Shown: positions 30,177-38,080, numbered from the stretch's first letter. The stretch: DNA of 38,080 nucleotides from Acidobacteriota bacterium (GCA_003222945.1 QHXM01000118.1:1-38080), one strand, 5' to 3'. Notes: generated by a model from the letters alone, not told the origin. Program-made: numbers and translations.

Positions 30177-30248
30177 GTCAGTACCACCTGCGGTGGCGGG
30201 TGGGTGTGCTGACTTAAAGACCCACCCGCTACCGCAGGTGGTACTGAC
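30177..30248. repeat. Palindromic GTACCACCTGCGGT element, 29-bp arms (MITE/REP-like)
   Basis: Arms 30177-30205 and 30220-30248 match in 28 of 29 positions around a 14-base loop. A looser outer layer (about 30145-30165 against 30275-30290, AATTGCAA type) encloses it, so the whole element is a nested hairpin of about 150 bp. No transposase gene is near. I would expect other copies in the genome. Confidence 0.8.
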
Positions 30249-30302
30249 ATTAGCGCACAGCCTCCGGCTACATGCAATTGCAACGCGCTATAGATATTGG
30301 CA

Positions 30303-30585
30303 TAACAAGCGCTGATTACGCCTTACACTCGTGAGCGCACGTCTTACGCTCATCAGATTACGTCATACACTCTTGAGTGTGCGCCATGTATTCGCAAGTG
30401 TACGTCATACACTGACGAGTGTACGTCATACACTTGTCAGCGCACGTCATACACTGGTGAGTGTACGCCATACGCAGGCGAGTGTATGACGCACACTCGT
30501 CAGTGTGCGCCATACACTCAAGAGTGTATGCCATACGCTCTTGAGTGTACGTCATAATCACGAGAGATTACGCCATAATCACCTG
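30303..30585. repeat. Array of about 13 tandem 21-bp hairpin units
   Basis: Strict 21-base periodicity: arm of 6 (TACACT type), 4-base variable centre, complementary arm of 6 (AGTGTA type), 5-base joint (CGTCA or CGCCA). Units begin at 30324, 30345, 30366, 30387, 30408, 30429, 30450, 30471, 30492, 30513, 30534, 30555 and 30576, preceded by a poorer one at 30303. Arms change together (CACACT with AGTGTG at 30492-30507; TAATCA with AGATTA at 30555-30570), while centres differ. The right arm of one unit can also pair with the left arm of the next. A minus-strand open frame of 67 codons (heptapeptide repeat) is a by-product of the period. This 283-base block, with the inverted repeat to its left, fills the gap between IscU and the zinc-ribbon gene; no gene is seen in it. 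Confidence 0.85.
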
Positions 30586-30701
30586 CGGCGATAGCCTTAT
30601 ACAGTAGGATTACAGACTTGCCGAATGAAGCTTAAGCGATGGTCTATCAACGTTTAGCAGTTGACGCAAGCCCTTCCAGGTTCTGATTCCTGCTTATCCC
30701 G

Positions 30702-31448
30702 CTATTTCAACTGGAAGGATTCAAGGAATTTTTTTCCATCACCGGATATAGGCTTGCTCTTGTCATATTGCGTATAGACGAGCATGTACATTCTCGGCTT
30801 GACGATAAAGACGCGAGCCGTAAAGCCTATGTTCTTCGACGGCGATGTTCCGACAATCTCTCTTCCCGGATTGCCGTTGATTGAGATTGAACGCTGGCTC
30901 GTCACCTCTCCCTGAACATTACTGACCGCGCCGTTCTGCGCGCCGTCCAGCAATTGCTCAGACGACGCAGCGGAGAAAACAGAGTCAGGGTATATGCTGT
31001 AGCCTACGATGTAGCCTTCAAATCCTTGCGAGAGCGTGTAGAGATGAAGCGGTATCGGGCCGACTGCGCTCGGAAGACTCTGCTCGTCATGCGATGGCGT
31101 GCTTGGCGTTGAGAACGTGAAGCCGTCGCCGTTTACGGTCTGCCAAGACGATGATGATGTATTGGTCGTGGTCGAAGTCGAGGATGAAGGCGAGGGCTGC
31201 GGCGTCATGTAGGGTTGCGGTGGATAGGGTGGTGGCGGCGTTGTGTAACCTTGTGGTCCGACGCCAGACGTTGGCGTGCCCTGAATCACTTCCGTAGGAG
31301 CGACGTTGCTGCCATACGGGTAGTTCATAGTAGGTACGCCGGATGAATCGTATTGTCCGGGCACGACGCCCACCAGAGTCGTTCCATCTTCCAGACAAAA
31401 ATTCTGTTCATCTGGATAAGTCTTTTGACAAGCGGGACAGCGTTTCAT
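30702..31448 (-). CDS. Zinc-ribbon protein with PsbP-like/lipid-anchored-type C-terminal domain
   Basis: A 248-residue protein opening with a short zinc-ribbon, MKRCPACQKTYPDEQNFCLEDG (Cys4, Cys7, Cys18, with Asp20 as possible fourth ligand). It is followed by a Pro/Tyr/Thr-rich low-complexity segment (about 60-110) and a C-terminal alpha/beta domain from about 120. This runs from FTFSTPSTPSHD through SINGNPGREIVGTS to KKFLESFQLK, like PsbP/Mog1-type small domains. There is no signal peptide and no membrane helix. Function unknown. ATG 31448 has AGGAGA eight bases upstream. It lies downstream of the PBP gene on the same strand. Confidence 0.65.
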   Translation of the reverse strand: MKRCPACQKTYPDEQNFCLEDGTTLVGVVPGQYDSSGVPTMNYPYGSNVAPTEVIQGTPTSGVGPQGYTTPPPPYPPQPYMTPQPSPSSSTSTTTNTSSSSWQTVNGDGFTFSTPSTPSHDEQSLPSAVGPIPLHLYTLSQGFEGYIVGYSIYPDSVFSAASSEQLLDGAQNGAVSNVQGEVTSQRSISINGNPGREIVGTSPSKNIGFTARVFIVKPRMYMLVYTQYDKSKPISGDGKKFLESFQLK

Positions 31449-31524
31449 CTCTTTTCTCCTAAAGTCTCGACGTTGAGAGCCTGTCTATCTTAACGCTTCA
31501 ATCAGATGTTGCGAAGAGTTTTTT

Positions 31525-34305
31525 TCATCTGGGCGCGACGGTGCGTGGACGCGTCTCTGTCTGATTTCTGGCTCTGCCTTGATGATATTCAGGGCCGCAG
31601 TATTTGTGCGGCTCTGTGCCTATGACGAATGTTTTGGAGCGAATTATGGGGCAGACATTTGGGTCCGCAATCAATCCTGTCGTCGGGTCAATGTCGAGCG
31701 TGATCGTCCCTTGCAGTCGTGCCGTTCCGTCCGCTTGAGGCACACTACGGCCTTCTAGCTTCGACGCCCTTTTCGGGGTCGGTTCTGGTGTTTCTTCTGG
31801 AAGCGGCGCTGGCTCGTAGGTGAACTCGGTCTTATCCTTGCTGCTGCTTGTGTCTGTAGCTGTAGTTTCGTCAACGGGCTGCGAGTTGTTTGCTTCCGAC
31901 GGAGCAGTGCCGCTCAGGAAAATCTCCGCGCGCTTGTTAGGGCTGTCGGCTGAAGCAAGCTCTCCTGTGCGCGTGTCAATCTCTTCGGTCTGAATGCCTG
32001 CGGGCATCTGCCAGTCGCCAGCCCATTCAGGATGAGAACTGAGCGCGGCGTTCATGAAATCTGCCCAGATGGGAAGCGCAGAGTCCGCTCCGGTCAACTG
32101 TATATCACGATTATCGTCAAAGCCTACCCAGACGACGCAGACTAGATTTGGCGTGTAGCCAGCAAACCATCCGTCGCGCGACGTGCCCGTTTTTCCTGCA
32201 ATACCGATTTTGCCCGGAACATTCTTGAGTCCGTAGCTGCCGAGCTTTGCAGCAGTCCCGCGATTGACGACATCCTTCAGCATAGATGTCAAAACGTAAG
32301 AGACTTCAGGTCGCAACACTTCACTCTTCGTTCCGGTCAACTGCGTGACGGTTGTTCCCTTGCCGTCCGTGACGCGATTGATTGCGATGGGAGTTGTGCG
32401 CGTGCCGTTTGCTGCGAAGGAGGTGTAAGCGGAAGCAACTTGAAGCGGCGTGGCCTCGTTCGTTCCGAGCGCCATAGCAAGATAAGCCTTCGGCGGTTTT
32501 GGAAGTCCGGCTTTTGCCGCAAGGTTCATCACGCGCCCGATTGTGACTTCCTGCGCGACTTCGACCGTCACTACATTCAGACTTCTTGCGAGCGCATCGC
32601 GCAGCGTCACAGGTTGATTGGAATATCTATCGCCGAAGTTGCCGGGCGAGTATTGCTGGTCGCCAACCCAGAACGTCTTTGGCTCGTCCTTGTAAATCGT
32701 CGCAGGCGTGATTACGCGCGTGATTGGATCATAAGCCGTGTTGAGCGCTGTGGCATAGACGAAAGGTTTGAAGACAGAGCCGGGCTGACGCCGCGCGTCC
32801 GTGACATGATTGAGTTGGCTCTTCGTGTAGTCGCGCCCTCCGACCATAGCGACTATCTCACCCGTGTGCGGGTTCATGGCAACGAGCGCGGCCTGCAAAG
32901 TGCCGGGCGGAATATTCTTCTTCGCGTAGAGCTTGTCCAGATTGTTCAGTTGCTTTGTCACGGCAGCGTAGGCTGAGCGTTGCAGGTCCATATCAATCGT
33001 CGTGTAGATTCGACGATGCTGCATAGCGCCCTGCTCCGTGATGATGTCGCCCAATTGACTCTCGACGTAATCTGCAAAGTAAGGAGCATCCGATGCATCA
33101 ACGCGCCCCTTTGTCGGAGCTATCTTCAAAGGCTCTGCTTTGGCCTGCACCGCCTGCTCCTCAGTTATCGCGCCCGTCTCGACCATCGAATCCAAGACCT
33201 GATTGCGGCGAGCCGTGGCCGTGTCGTTATCTTTGTAAGGATTGTAACGGTTCGGGCTTCGAATCAATCCTGCGATGAAAGCCGATTCGGGGAGCGTGAG
33301 AGCAGTCACGTCTTTTCCGAAATACGCGCTCGCGGCTTCGCCCACGCCGTTGATTGAAAAACCCGCCTGCTGGCCTAAGTAAATCTGGTTGCAGTAAAGC
33401 TCGAAAATCTGCTCCTTGTTCAAGCGCGTCTCAAGGATGATTGACATGTAAGCTTCCGAGAGTTTTCGGCGCAGAGTTCGTTCAGGCGAGAGAAGAAGAT
33501 TCTTGACGAGTTGCTGCGTGATGCCTGAGCCGCCCTGTTCTGCAATCGGAGAGTTCGAGTCGGAACTATAGCGGCGCAGGAAAGCTCTGATGATGCCGCG
33601 AAAGTTTACGCCGTAGTGCTCGAAGAACGAGCGATCTTCGGTTGCGACTATCGCGTTAACAAGATTCTTTGGAATGTCTTTGAAGCCTATGACCTTTCGC
33701 TTTGCGCGCTCCTGTCCCGTCACAGAGCTAATCAACTCAGGCTCAAGTGAGGCGTGGTCGAAGCGAGCGTTACTGCCTAAATCGGAAAGCCCTGCGATGC
33801 CTTTGCCTCCGTGCGCGAACTGAATGCGAAGTCGCGGAAACGTGTGCTGCCCGTCAACCATCGCGTCCGCGCTCGGCTCAACCTCAACGCTCTCGCCGTT
33901 AATTGCGTAGCGCCCACGCGCGCTGTCCGCCTGCTGAGTTTTTTCCACGTACTGGCAGCGCTTCAGATAAGCAACAAGATCATCAACCGACAGATTCTCG
34001 CCGATGAAAAGCTGCTTCGGCGCGGCGTAGATTCCTGCGGAGCGCGTGTAGATTTCGCCGTTCAGTAGCTGGTCAATGCGCTTTGAGAAGATGTACCAGT
34101 AGTAGCCCAGAACACCGATGGTGACTGTCGTTAGAAAGACGAGCGGGATGATAACGTGCGGGCGAAAGATGCGACGACGCCAGCGACGGAAGAAGCTTTC
34201 GGGCGGCTGCTCGTATTTGATTATCTTGGGTCGGCGCGACCTATCGCCATTCTTCTTTTTGGCAACAGGGGGGATGCGCTTCTCTGGAGGATAACGAATT
34301 GGCAT
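31525..34305 (-). CDS. Class A penicillin-binding protein (PBP1-type glycosyltransferase/transpeptidase)
   Basis: A 926-residue bifunctional peptidoglycan synthase at the inner membrane. A cytoplasmic basic tail and one transmembrane helix (about 50-72) precede a UB2H-like region (GIYAAPKQLFIGENLSVDDLVAYL, about 91-115), which points to the PBP1B side. The glycosyltransferase domain has catalytic Glu223 in ATEDRSFFEHYG, with GGSGITQQLVKNLLLS and LPESAFIAGLIRSP. The transpeptidase domain has Ser510-xx-Lys513 (RQPGSVFKP), Ser575-Leu-Asn577 and Lys705-Thr-Gly. The C-terminal tail (about 790-926) is acidic, Thr/Pro-rich and probably disordered. Start ATG 34305 is next to a hairpin with no Shine-Dalgarno. 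Confidence 0.95.
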   Translation of the reverse strand: MPIRYPPEKRIPPVAKKKNGDRSRRPKIIKYEQPPESFFRRWRRRIFRPHVIIPLVFLTTVTIGVLGYYWYIFSKRIDQLLNGEIYTRSAGIYAAPKQLFIGENLSVDDLVAYLKRCQYVEKTQQADSARGRYAINGESVEVEPSADAMVDGQHTFPRLRIQFAHGGKGIAGLSDLGSNARFDHASLEPELISSVTGQERAKRKVIGFKDIPKNLVNAIVATEDRSFFEHYGVNFRGIIRAFLRRYSSDSNSPIAEQGGSGITQQLVKNLLLSPERTLRRKLSEAYMSIILETRLNKEQIFELYCNQIYLGQQAGFSINGVGEAASAYFGKDVTALTLPESAFIAGLIRSPNRYNPYKDNDTATARRNQVLDSMVETGAITEEQAVQAKAEPLKIAPTKGRVDASDAPYFADYVESQLGDIITEQGAMQHRRIYTTIDMDLQRSAYAAVTKQLNNLDKLYAKKNIPPGTLQAALVAMNPHTGEIVAMVGGRDYTKSQLNHVTDARRQPGSVFKPFVYATALNTAYDPITRVITPATIYKDEPKTFWVGDQQYSPGNFGDRYSNQPVTLRDALARSLNVVTVEVAQEVTIGRVMNLAAKAGLPKPPKAYLAMALGTNEATPLQVASAYTSFAANGTRTTPIAINRVTDGKGTTVTQLTGTKSEVLRPEVSYVLTSMLKDVVNRGTAAKLGSYGLKNVPGKIGIAGKTGTSRDGWFAGYTPNLVCVVWVGFDDNRDIQLTGADSALPIWADFMNAALSSHPEWAGDWQMPAGIQTEEIDTRTGELASADSPNKRAEIFLSGTAPSEANNSQPVDETTATDTSSSKDKTEFTYEPAPLPEETPEPTPKRASKLEGRSVPQADGTARLQGTITLDIDPTTGLIADPNVCPIIRSKTFVIGTEPHKYCGPEYHQGRARNQTETRPRTVAPR

Positions 34306-34312
34306 GAAAACA

Positions 34313-34385
34313 GTTTTGAGTTTTGAGTTTTCAGTTTTGAGTTAAAAGCGGAAACTCATAACTCAAAATTCATAACTCAAAACTC
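34313..34385. repeat. Heptad-built inverted repeat (GAGTTTT)n between the PBP and K+ channel genes
   Basis: Left arm 34313-34343 has GAGTTTT, GAGTTTT, CAGTTTT, GAGTT heptads. The right arm, 34353-34385, is ACTCATA/ACTCAAA heptads, its near complement. It lies in the divergent gap and ends seven bases from the PBP start codon on the minus strand. Confidence 0.8.
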
Positions 34386-34502
34386 ATCGTTAAAAGAGTA
34401 ACCTGTTAGTTTCGACCTGTCCACCTCTAATTGACACTCCGCTTCGCTTTTCGATACCGTGACACGGGTTCATTTACGCCCTTTTGATGCGACTCCAACG
34501 AG

Positions 34503-35546
34503 ATGGGTTTCAAATTATCAAGCGGCTCGCGCATTATCAGAGCGCCGCGCTTTCGACTGCGATATGCGCTCGTCGCCATCGTCGTTGCCGTTGCGCTCGG
34601 CACGCTTGGCTTTCACCTGCTCGAAGAATGGACATTTTCAGACAGCCTCTACGTTACGCTTCAGACCCTGACGACCGTAGGCTACGGCGACGTGACACCG
34701 CAAACTGCTGCGGGCAGAGTCTTCGCAAGCCTCTACATGTTCATGGGCGTAGGCGTGGTCCTCTACGTTTTGACGAGCAGCGTGCAGACGATTGTTCAAT
34801 CCGAGATGATCGCGGCCTTCGGCGAGCGTCGCCGCGCGCGTGAGATGAGCAAACTCCAGGACCATTTCATAATCTGCGGCGCAGGGCGCGTTGGCTCTCG
34901 CATCATAAGCCAGATGCAGGCAGCGCGCGTTCACTTCGTCGTCATAGAAACCAACGAGCCGAAGGTGACAGAGCTTTTGGAAAGCGGCGTTCACGTTCTT
35001 GTCCGAGACGCAACGCTCGAAGAGTCTTTGCGAGAGGCCGGAGTTGAGCGTGCGCGAGGTCTCGCTGCTTGTCTGCCTGACGATGCCGAGAATGTTTACG
35101 TCGTTCTCACAGCGCGCGGCCTGAATACGCAACTGCACATAGTTGCGCGAGCAGTAGAAGAACAGGCTGAAGAGAAGTTGATACGCGCAGGAGCAAATCG
35201 CGTTGTCGCGCCAACGATAATTGGCAGCCACCGCATGGCGCAGGCTCTGATGAAGCCTGCCGTAGCGGATTTCATGGACTCGATTGCGGCTGAGAATCTC
35301 GATCTTGGTTTTGAGCAACTAGAAGTCATGCCCGGCTCCGTTTATGCAGGCCGCAAGCTTCGCTTCACGAACATTCGCTCCGAACTAGATGTTGTAATCG
35401 TCACCATGCGCCGCAAAAACGGTGACATGATCTTCAACCCTTCTGGCGATGCGATCATAGAAGCGGGCGATCTTCTCATCGCAATCGGAAAGGCGGAATC
35501 ACTTGCGGAGTTGAGCGCGCTGGCAAGGGGCGTAAAAAGGTCTTGA
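34503..35546 (+). CDS. Potassium channel with RCK (TrkA-N/TrkA-C) domain
   Basis: A 347-residue inner-membrane K+ channel, MthK-like. It has two transmembrane helices around one pore: about 20-40, pore helix and selectivity filter TTVGYGD (57-63), and about 75-97. A cytoplasmic RCK domain follows from about 115, with the nucleotide-binding HFIICGAGRVGSRI and the acidic VIETNEP end. A TrkA-C domain is at about 265-345 (PGSVYAGRKL, GDLLIAIG). The RCK ring gates the pore with Ca2+, nucleotides or other ligands. The stop codon lies inside a hairpin arm. Confidence 0.9.
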   Translation: MGFKLSSGSRIIRAPRFRLRYALVAIVVAVALGTLGFHLLEEWTFSDSLYVTLQTLTTVGYGDVTPQTAAGRVFASLYMFMGVGVVLYVLTSSVQTIVQSEMIAAFGERRRAREMSKLQDHFIICGAGRVGSRIISQMQAARVHFVVIETNEPKVTELLESGVHVLVRDATLEESLREAGVERARGLAACLPDDAENVYVVLTARGLNTQLHIVARAVEEQAEEKLIRAGANRVVAPTIIGSHRMAQALMKPAVADFMDSIAAENLDLGFEQLEVMPGSVYAGRKLRFTNIRSELDVVIVTMRRKNGDMIFNPSGDAIIEAGDLLIAIGKAESLAELSALARGVKRS

Positions 35547-35624
35547 GTCTATCGAGTCTAGTGAGTCTAGCGAGTTCGTTTGACTCCACAGACTCGCTGG
35601 ACTCGATAGACTTGATAGACTCAA
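35543..35624. repeat. Inverted repeat of GAGTCTAG-type 9-base units
   Basis: Arms 35543-35575 and 35591-35624 pair with few mismatches. The left arm repeats GAGTCTAT, GAGTCTAG, GAGTCTAG at nine-base steps. It overlaps the K+ channel stop codon and ends five bases before the epimerase ATG. It fills the whole gap between the two genes. Confidence 0.8.
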
Positions 35625-35628
35625 GCTT

Positions 35629-36471
35629 ATGAGAGTTTTAGTCACAGGCGGAAGCGGTTATCTCGGCATTCACGTTCGACGTTTCTTCAATGCGGATGAT
35701 TTTTCGCGTCGCTCGAATCTGAACGTCATGAATCTGCATGATGCTGCGATTGCCGCGAACTACGATGTTGTGATTCATCTTGCGGCGTATCTGGATAAAA
35801 ATCCTGAATCTGCCGAAGCCTGTTTTCGCACGAACGCCGAAGGCACTGAGAACTTGTTGCGCAACATGCAGCCGAACTCAGTCTTCATCTACGCTTCGAC
35901 GAAAGATGTTTACGGCTCCTGGGCTGAATCGTACACAGAAGTTCCCGAAGACTGCTCGACCGATTACTGCGGCCAGACTGCGCTCGAATGGTCGAAGCTG
36001 ATGGGCGAGATGTATGTCAACTATTACGGCGCTCAAAGAAACCTGCGCACGTGCATCTTTCGCCTCTCGACCGTTTATGCGCGTCCTTCGGAAGATAACG
36101 AGCCGGGCTTTGTCACGCACTATGTTGAATCAGTTAAGCGCGGCTGGCCTATACAGTTTCCTTTAGAGGGCAAGCCCATTAGAGACATCTTGTACGTTGA
36201 CGATTTCTCGCGCGCCTGTAGAGCATTCATAGATTCGTCGCTCCCCGCTGGACTTTATAATCTTGGCGGCGGCCGCAAGAATGCTGCGAGCTTGCGCGAG
36301 ATAGTTGACACGGTTGGGCGCATGATTGAACTAGAGCCTGTGATTGATACTGAAACAAAATTGCCTGCGCCTGTTCCGCTCAACTACGTCTCTGATCTCG
36401 CGCGCGTCAAGGCTGAACTCGGCTGGGAGCCGGAGATTAGCATTGAAGAAGGTTTGCGAAGTCTATTGTGA
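35629..36471 (+). CDS. NAD-dependent epimerase/dehydratase-like protein (extended SDR)
   Basis: A 280-residue Rossmann protein of the sugar-nucleotide epimerase family. The NAD-binding GGSGYLG is at residues 7-13, DVVIHLAAY at about 46-54, YASTKDVYG at about 88-96 and RPSEDNEPG near 146. The catalytic lysine is Lys123 in EWSKLMGE, but the position four before it, normally the catalytic tyrosine of YxxxK, is Leu119. Ser90/Thr91 are present. So this member may act by other residues or have lost activity. It heads a unit with waaF and gmhB (GTGA overlap with the next), which suggests LPS-core heptose work. It may be an HldD (ADP-heptose epimerase) homologue, but I cannot confirm that. ATG 35629 has no clear Shine-Dalgarno. 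Confidence 0.75.
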   Translation: MRVLVTGGSGYLGIHVRRFFNADDFSRRSNLNVMNLHDAAIAANYDVVIHLAAYLDKNPESAEACFRTNAEGTENLLRNMQPNSVFIYASTKDVYGSWAESYTEVPEDCSTDYCGQTALEWSKLMGEMYVNYYGAQRNLRTCIFRLSTVYARPSEDNEPGFVTHYVESVKRGWPIQFPLEGKPIRDILYVDDFSRACRAFIDSSLPAGLYNLGGGRKNAASLREIVDTVGRMIELEPVIDTETKLPAPVPLNYVSDLARVKAELGWEPEISIEEGLRSLL

Positions 36472-37547
36472 GAAAGCGCAACATTCAGCCTGAGCAGATA
36501 GAGCGCGTAGTCGTGCGCGGTGTCAACTGGGTTGGCGATGCCGTGATGACTATTCCGGCGCTCAGACAGTTGCGGCGCATGTTGCCGCACGCTCACATTA
36601 CGCTCGCAACGCGCGCATGGGCTGAAGGTCTGTTTGCAGATGCAGATTTTCTTGACGACCTGCTGATTTACAATCGCCGCCCACGCGATCTGAGAGCAGT
36701 CGCACGACAGGTGCGCGAATGGCGCAGGCGTTCGTTTGATCTCGCGCTGCTCTTTCAGAAAGCTTTCGAGGCCGCATTGATTTCGGCAGCCGCGCGCGTA
36801 CCCCTACGCATGGGCTACGCTACAGAAGGACGACGCGCTCTTCTTACTCACCCGCTCTCAATCCCGCGCTGGCGCGGCGAGCGCAACGAGGTCTTCTATT
36901 ATCTGAATCTGATAGCCGAACTGGAAACTTTGCTCTATGGCGAAACGAAAGTGGACGAGCACGAGCCGCAGCTTGTTCTTAATATTTCAGAGCAACGAAA
37001 GGAGCGTGCGCGCGTGCTTCTCTCTTCACACGGCATGAGGATTGGAGGCGCTTTGATTGCTCTCTGCCCCGGCTCTACGAATAGCCGTGCGAAGCGTTGG
37101 CCTGCTGAGCGTTACGCTGCGCTCGCAGATAGATTCATAGAAGAAGCGGGCGCAAGCGTCCTGCTCATAGGATCGCCCGACGAGGTTGATGTCTCCTTTG
37201 AAGTTGAGAAGATGATGCATCACAAACCTTTCATGCTGACAGGCAAGACTGATCTGGCTGAAGTCACAGGTATATTGAGTCTGGTGGACCTGCTTATAAC
37301 AAACGACACAGGACCTGCGCATATTGCATCCGCCTTGAATCGCTCGACGCTTGTTATCTTCGGACCAACGAACCCGCGAACGACTCGCCCCTTTTCAAAC
37401 CGAGCGGAGATAATACGCCGCCAGCCTGATTGCGCGCCCTGTATGCTGCGCGATTGCCCAATTGACCATCGCTGCATGACTGCTATCAACGCGGAAGAAG
37501 TATTCGAGCGGGCAACGATGATGATGAAGAGAGACTTCGGAGGCTAA
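36468..37547 (+). CDS. waaF: LPS heptosyltransferase II (GT9)
   Basis: A 359-residue GT9 enzyme that adds heptose to the LPS inner core on the cytoplasmic face. It starts with GTG 36468, overlapping the previous stop by four bases (GTGA). Motifs are VRGVNWVGDAVMTIPALRQLRRMLP (about 15-39), LCPGSTNSRAKRWPAERYAALA (about 197-218) and NDTGPAHIASALNRSTLVIFGPTNPRTTRP (about 277-306). The C terminus has CAPCMLRDCPIDHRCM, a cysteine cluster typical of WaaF. It is followed three bases later by gmhB, making a heptose-pathway operon. It is a second GT9 in the window beside 18041. Confidence 0.9.
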   Translation: MRKRNIQPEQIERVVVRGVNWVGDAVMTIPALRQLRRMLPHAHITLATRAWAEGLFADADFLDDLLIYNRRPRDLRAVARQVREWRRRSFDLALLFQKAFEAALISAAARVPLRMGYATEGRRALLTHPLSIPRWRGERNEVFYYLNLIAELETLLYGETKVDEHEPQLVLNISEQRKERARVLLSSHGMRIGGALIALCPGSTNSRAKRWPAERYAALADRFIEEAGASVLLIGSPDEVDVSFEVEKMMHHKPFMLTGKTDLAEVTGILSLVDLLITNDTGPAHIASALNRSTLVIFGPTNPRTTRPFSNRAEIIRRQPDCAPCMLRDCPIDHRCMTAINAEEVFERATMMMKRDFGG

Positions 37548-37550
37548 TCA

Positions 37551-38080
37551 GTGAAGCGACGCGCCTGTTTCATAGACCGCGACGGGACGATCTCAGAGGA
37601 GGTCGGCTACGTCAATCACCCTTCGCGCTATCGCGTCTTTCCCTACGCAGCCGAAGCCGTGCGGCTTTTGAATGAAGCAGGCTGGCTTGCAATTCTCGTA
37701 ACGAATCAGGCTGGCGTTGCGCGCGGCTACTTCACGGAGGATTTGATAGCCGCCGTGCATGACGTTCTAAAACTTGAGTTGGACGCAAAGGGCGCGCATC
37801 TCGATGCAATCTACTATTGCGCGCATCACCCGTCGGTCGGAGAGCTTCCCTACCACTTTGATTGCGATTGCCGAAAGCCCAAGCCCGGACTCATCCTGCG
37901 AGCGGCCTCCGAATTTGAGATTGATCTACAACAAAGTTGGATGATAGGCGACCGCTACAGCGACATAGAATTAGCGCGAAATGCTCAGACCCGCTCCGCC
38001 TTCGTCCTGAGCGGCTACGGTCGCGGCGAGTGGGAATACCAGCGCGCAACGTGGAAGTATCAACCCGATTTGATAGCGGA
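37551..38080 (+). CDS. gmhB: D-glycero-beta-D-manno-heptose-1,7-bisphosphate 7-phosphatase, cut by window end
   Basis: A HAD-superfamily phosphatase that makes heptose-1-phosphate in the ADP-heptose pathway. It starts with GTG 37551, preceded by GGAGG eight bases earlier, and is open to the window edge: 176 codons of a family that is usually about 180-190, so nearly complete. The FIDRDGTI motif (DxDGT) is near residues 8-15, VTNQAGVARGYF near 51-62, and the zinc-binding Cys/His set CAHHPSVGELPYHFDCDCRKP (about 92-112). IGDRYSDIELARNA (about 134-147) is the HAD acidic motif. The GmhB zinc loop separates it from histidinol phosphatase, its closest relative. Confidence 0.9.
   Translation, partial: MKRRACFIDRDGTISEEVGYVNHPSRYRVFPYAAEAVRLLNEAGWLAILVTNQAGVARGYFTEDLIAAVHDVLKLELDAKGAHLDAIYYCAHHPSVGELPYHFDCDCRKPKPGLILRAASEFEIDLQQSWMIGDRYSDIELARNAQTRSAFVLSGYGRGEWEYQRATWKYQPDLIA

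Noticed and set aside
30358-30561. 67-codon minus-strand open frame with 7-residue repeats (MTYTxxC)
   Set aside because: A 21-base period keeps any frame open; no Shine-Dalgarno and the nucleotide pairing, not the peptide, explains the pattern.

Overview
The window looks like ordinary chromosome from a diderm bacterium, most likely Acidobacteriota (Blastocatellia-like). This is inference from gene content, not from a marker gene. The supporting content is two LPS-type heptosyltransferases and gmhB (an outer membrane with LPS) together with a ChdC/HemQ-type coproheme decarboxylase. There is also a short zinc-ribbon lipoprotein-free protein type and an ECF sigma / 'LWDKTGE' anti-sigma / DUF4252 cluster that I associate with this phylum. 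Most genes have a moderately GC-rich, CGC-heavy style; the stretch 14.6-16.6 kb is clearly more AT-rich.

Layout. 0-1.3 kb: end of an EAL phosphodiesterase, a GNAT acetyltransferase, tRNA-Arg(CCT). 1.3-6 kb (minus): apt, acylphosphatase, a large secreted carbohydrate-active-like protein, chdC. 6.1-8.9 kb (plus): a Rieske / cytochrome b-c fusion / lipoprotein cytochrome c operon, then tRNA-Arg(TCG). 9-11.6 kb: DUF1330 protein, secreted DUF4440 protein, and a MOSC gene followed by an AhpD-like gene with an in-frame TGA exactly at the second cysteine of its CxxC motif (a probable selenoprotein with a SECIS-like hairpin). 11.7-14.6 kb: ATP-grasp enzyme, TSUP permease, VIT-family transporter. 14.6-16.6 kb: a 21-bp-periodic repeat array, hairpins, and two small genes each followed by an integron attC-like site (a cassette cluster with no integrase in view). 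16.6-21.4 kb (minus): NtrY-like kinase, a family-9 glycosyltransferase and an NtrX-like regulator. 21.5-25.1 kb (plus): CPBP protease, ECF sigma factor, anti-sigma factor and two DUF4252-type secreted proteins. 25.1-28.3 kb (minus): citrate synthase, SAM hydrolase, glycine-zipper protein. 28.5-30.1 kb: cysteine desulfurase and IscU-like scaffold. 30.2-30.6 kb: an inverted repeat and a second 21-bp-periodic array. 30.7-34.3 kb (minus): zinc-ribbon protein and a class A PBP. 34.5-38.1 kb (plus): K+ channel with RCK domain, an epimerase-like protein, heptosyltransferase and gmhB (cut by the window end).

Three things stand out. (1) The AhpD-like CxxU selenoprotein candidate, with a hairpin placed as in classical bacterial SECIS elements. 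(2) A cytochrome b whose PEWY motif reads PGAQ and whose fourth haem-ligand histidine reads Arg. (3) A repeat landscape: a dozen intergenic hairpins whose arms are often built of 7-8 bp tandem units and abut start or stop codons, plus two long arrays with strict 21-bp periodicity made of short paired arms. The two attC-like sites show covariation and a conserved extrahelical base and argue for a sedentary-integron remnant.
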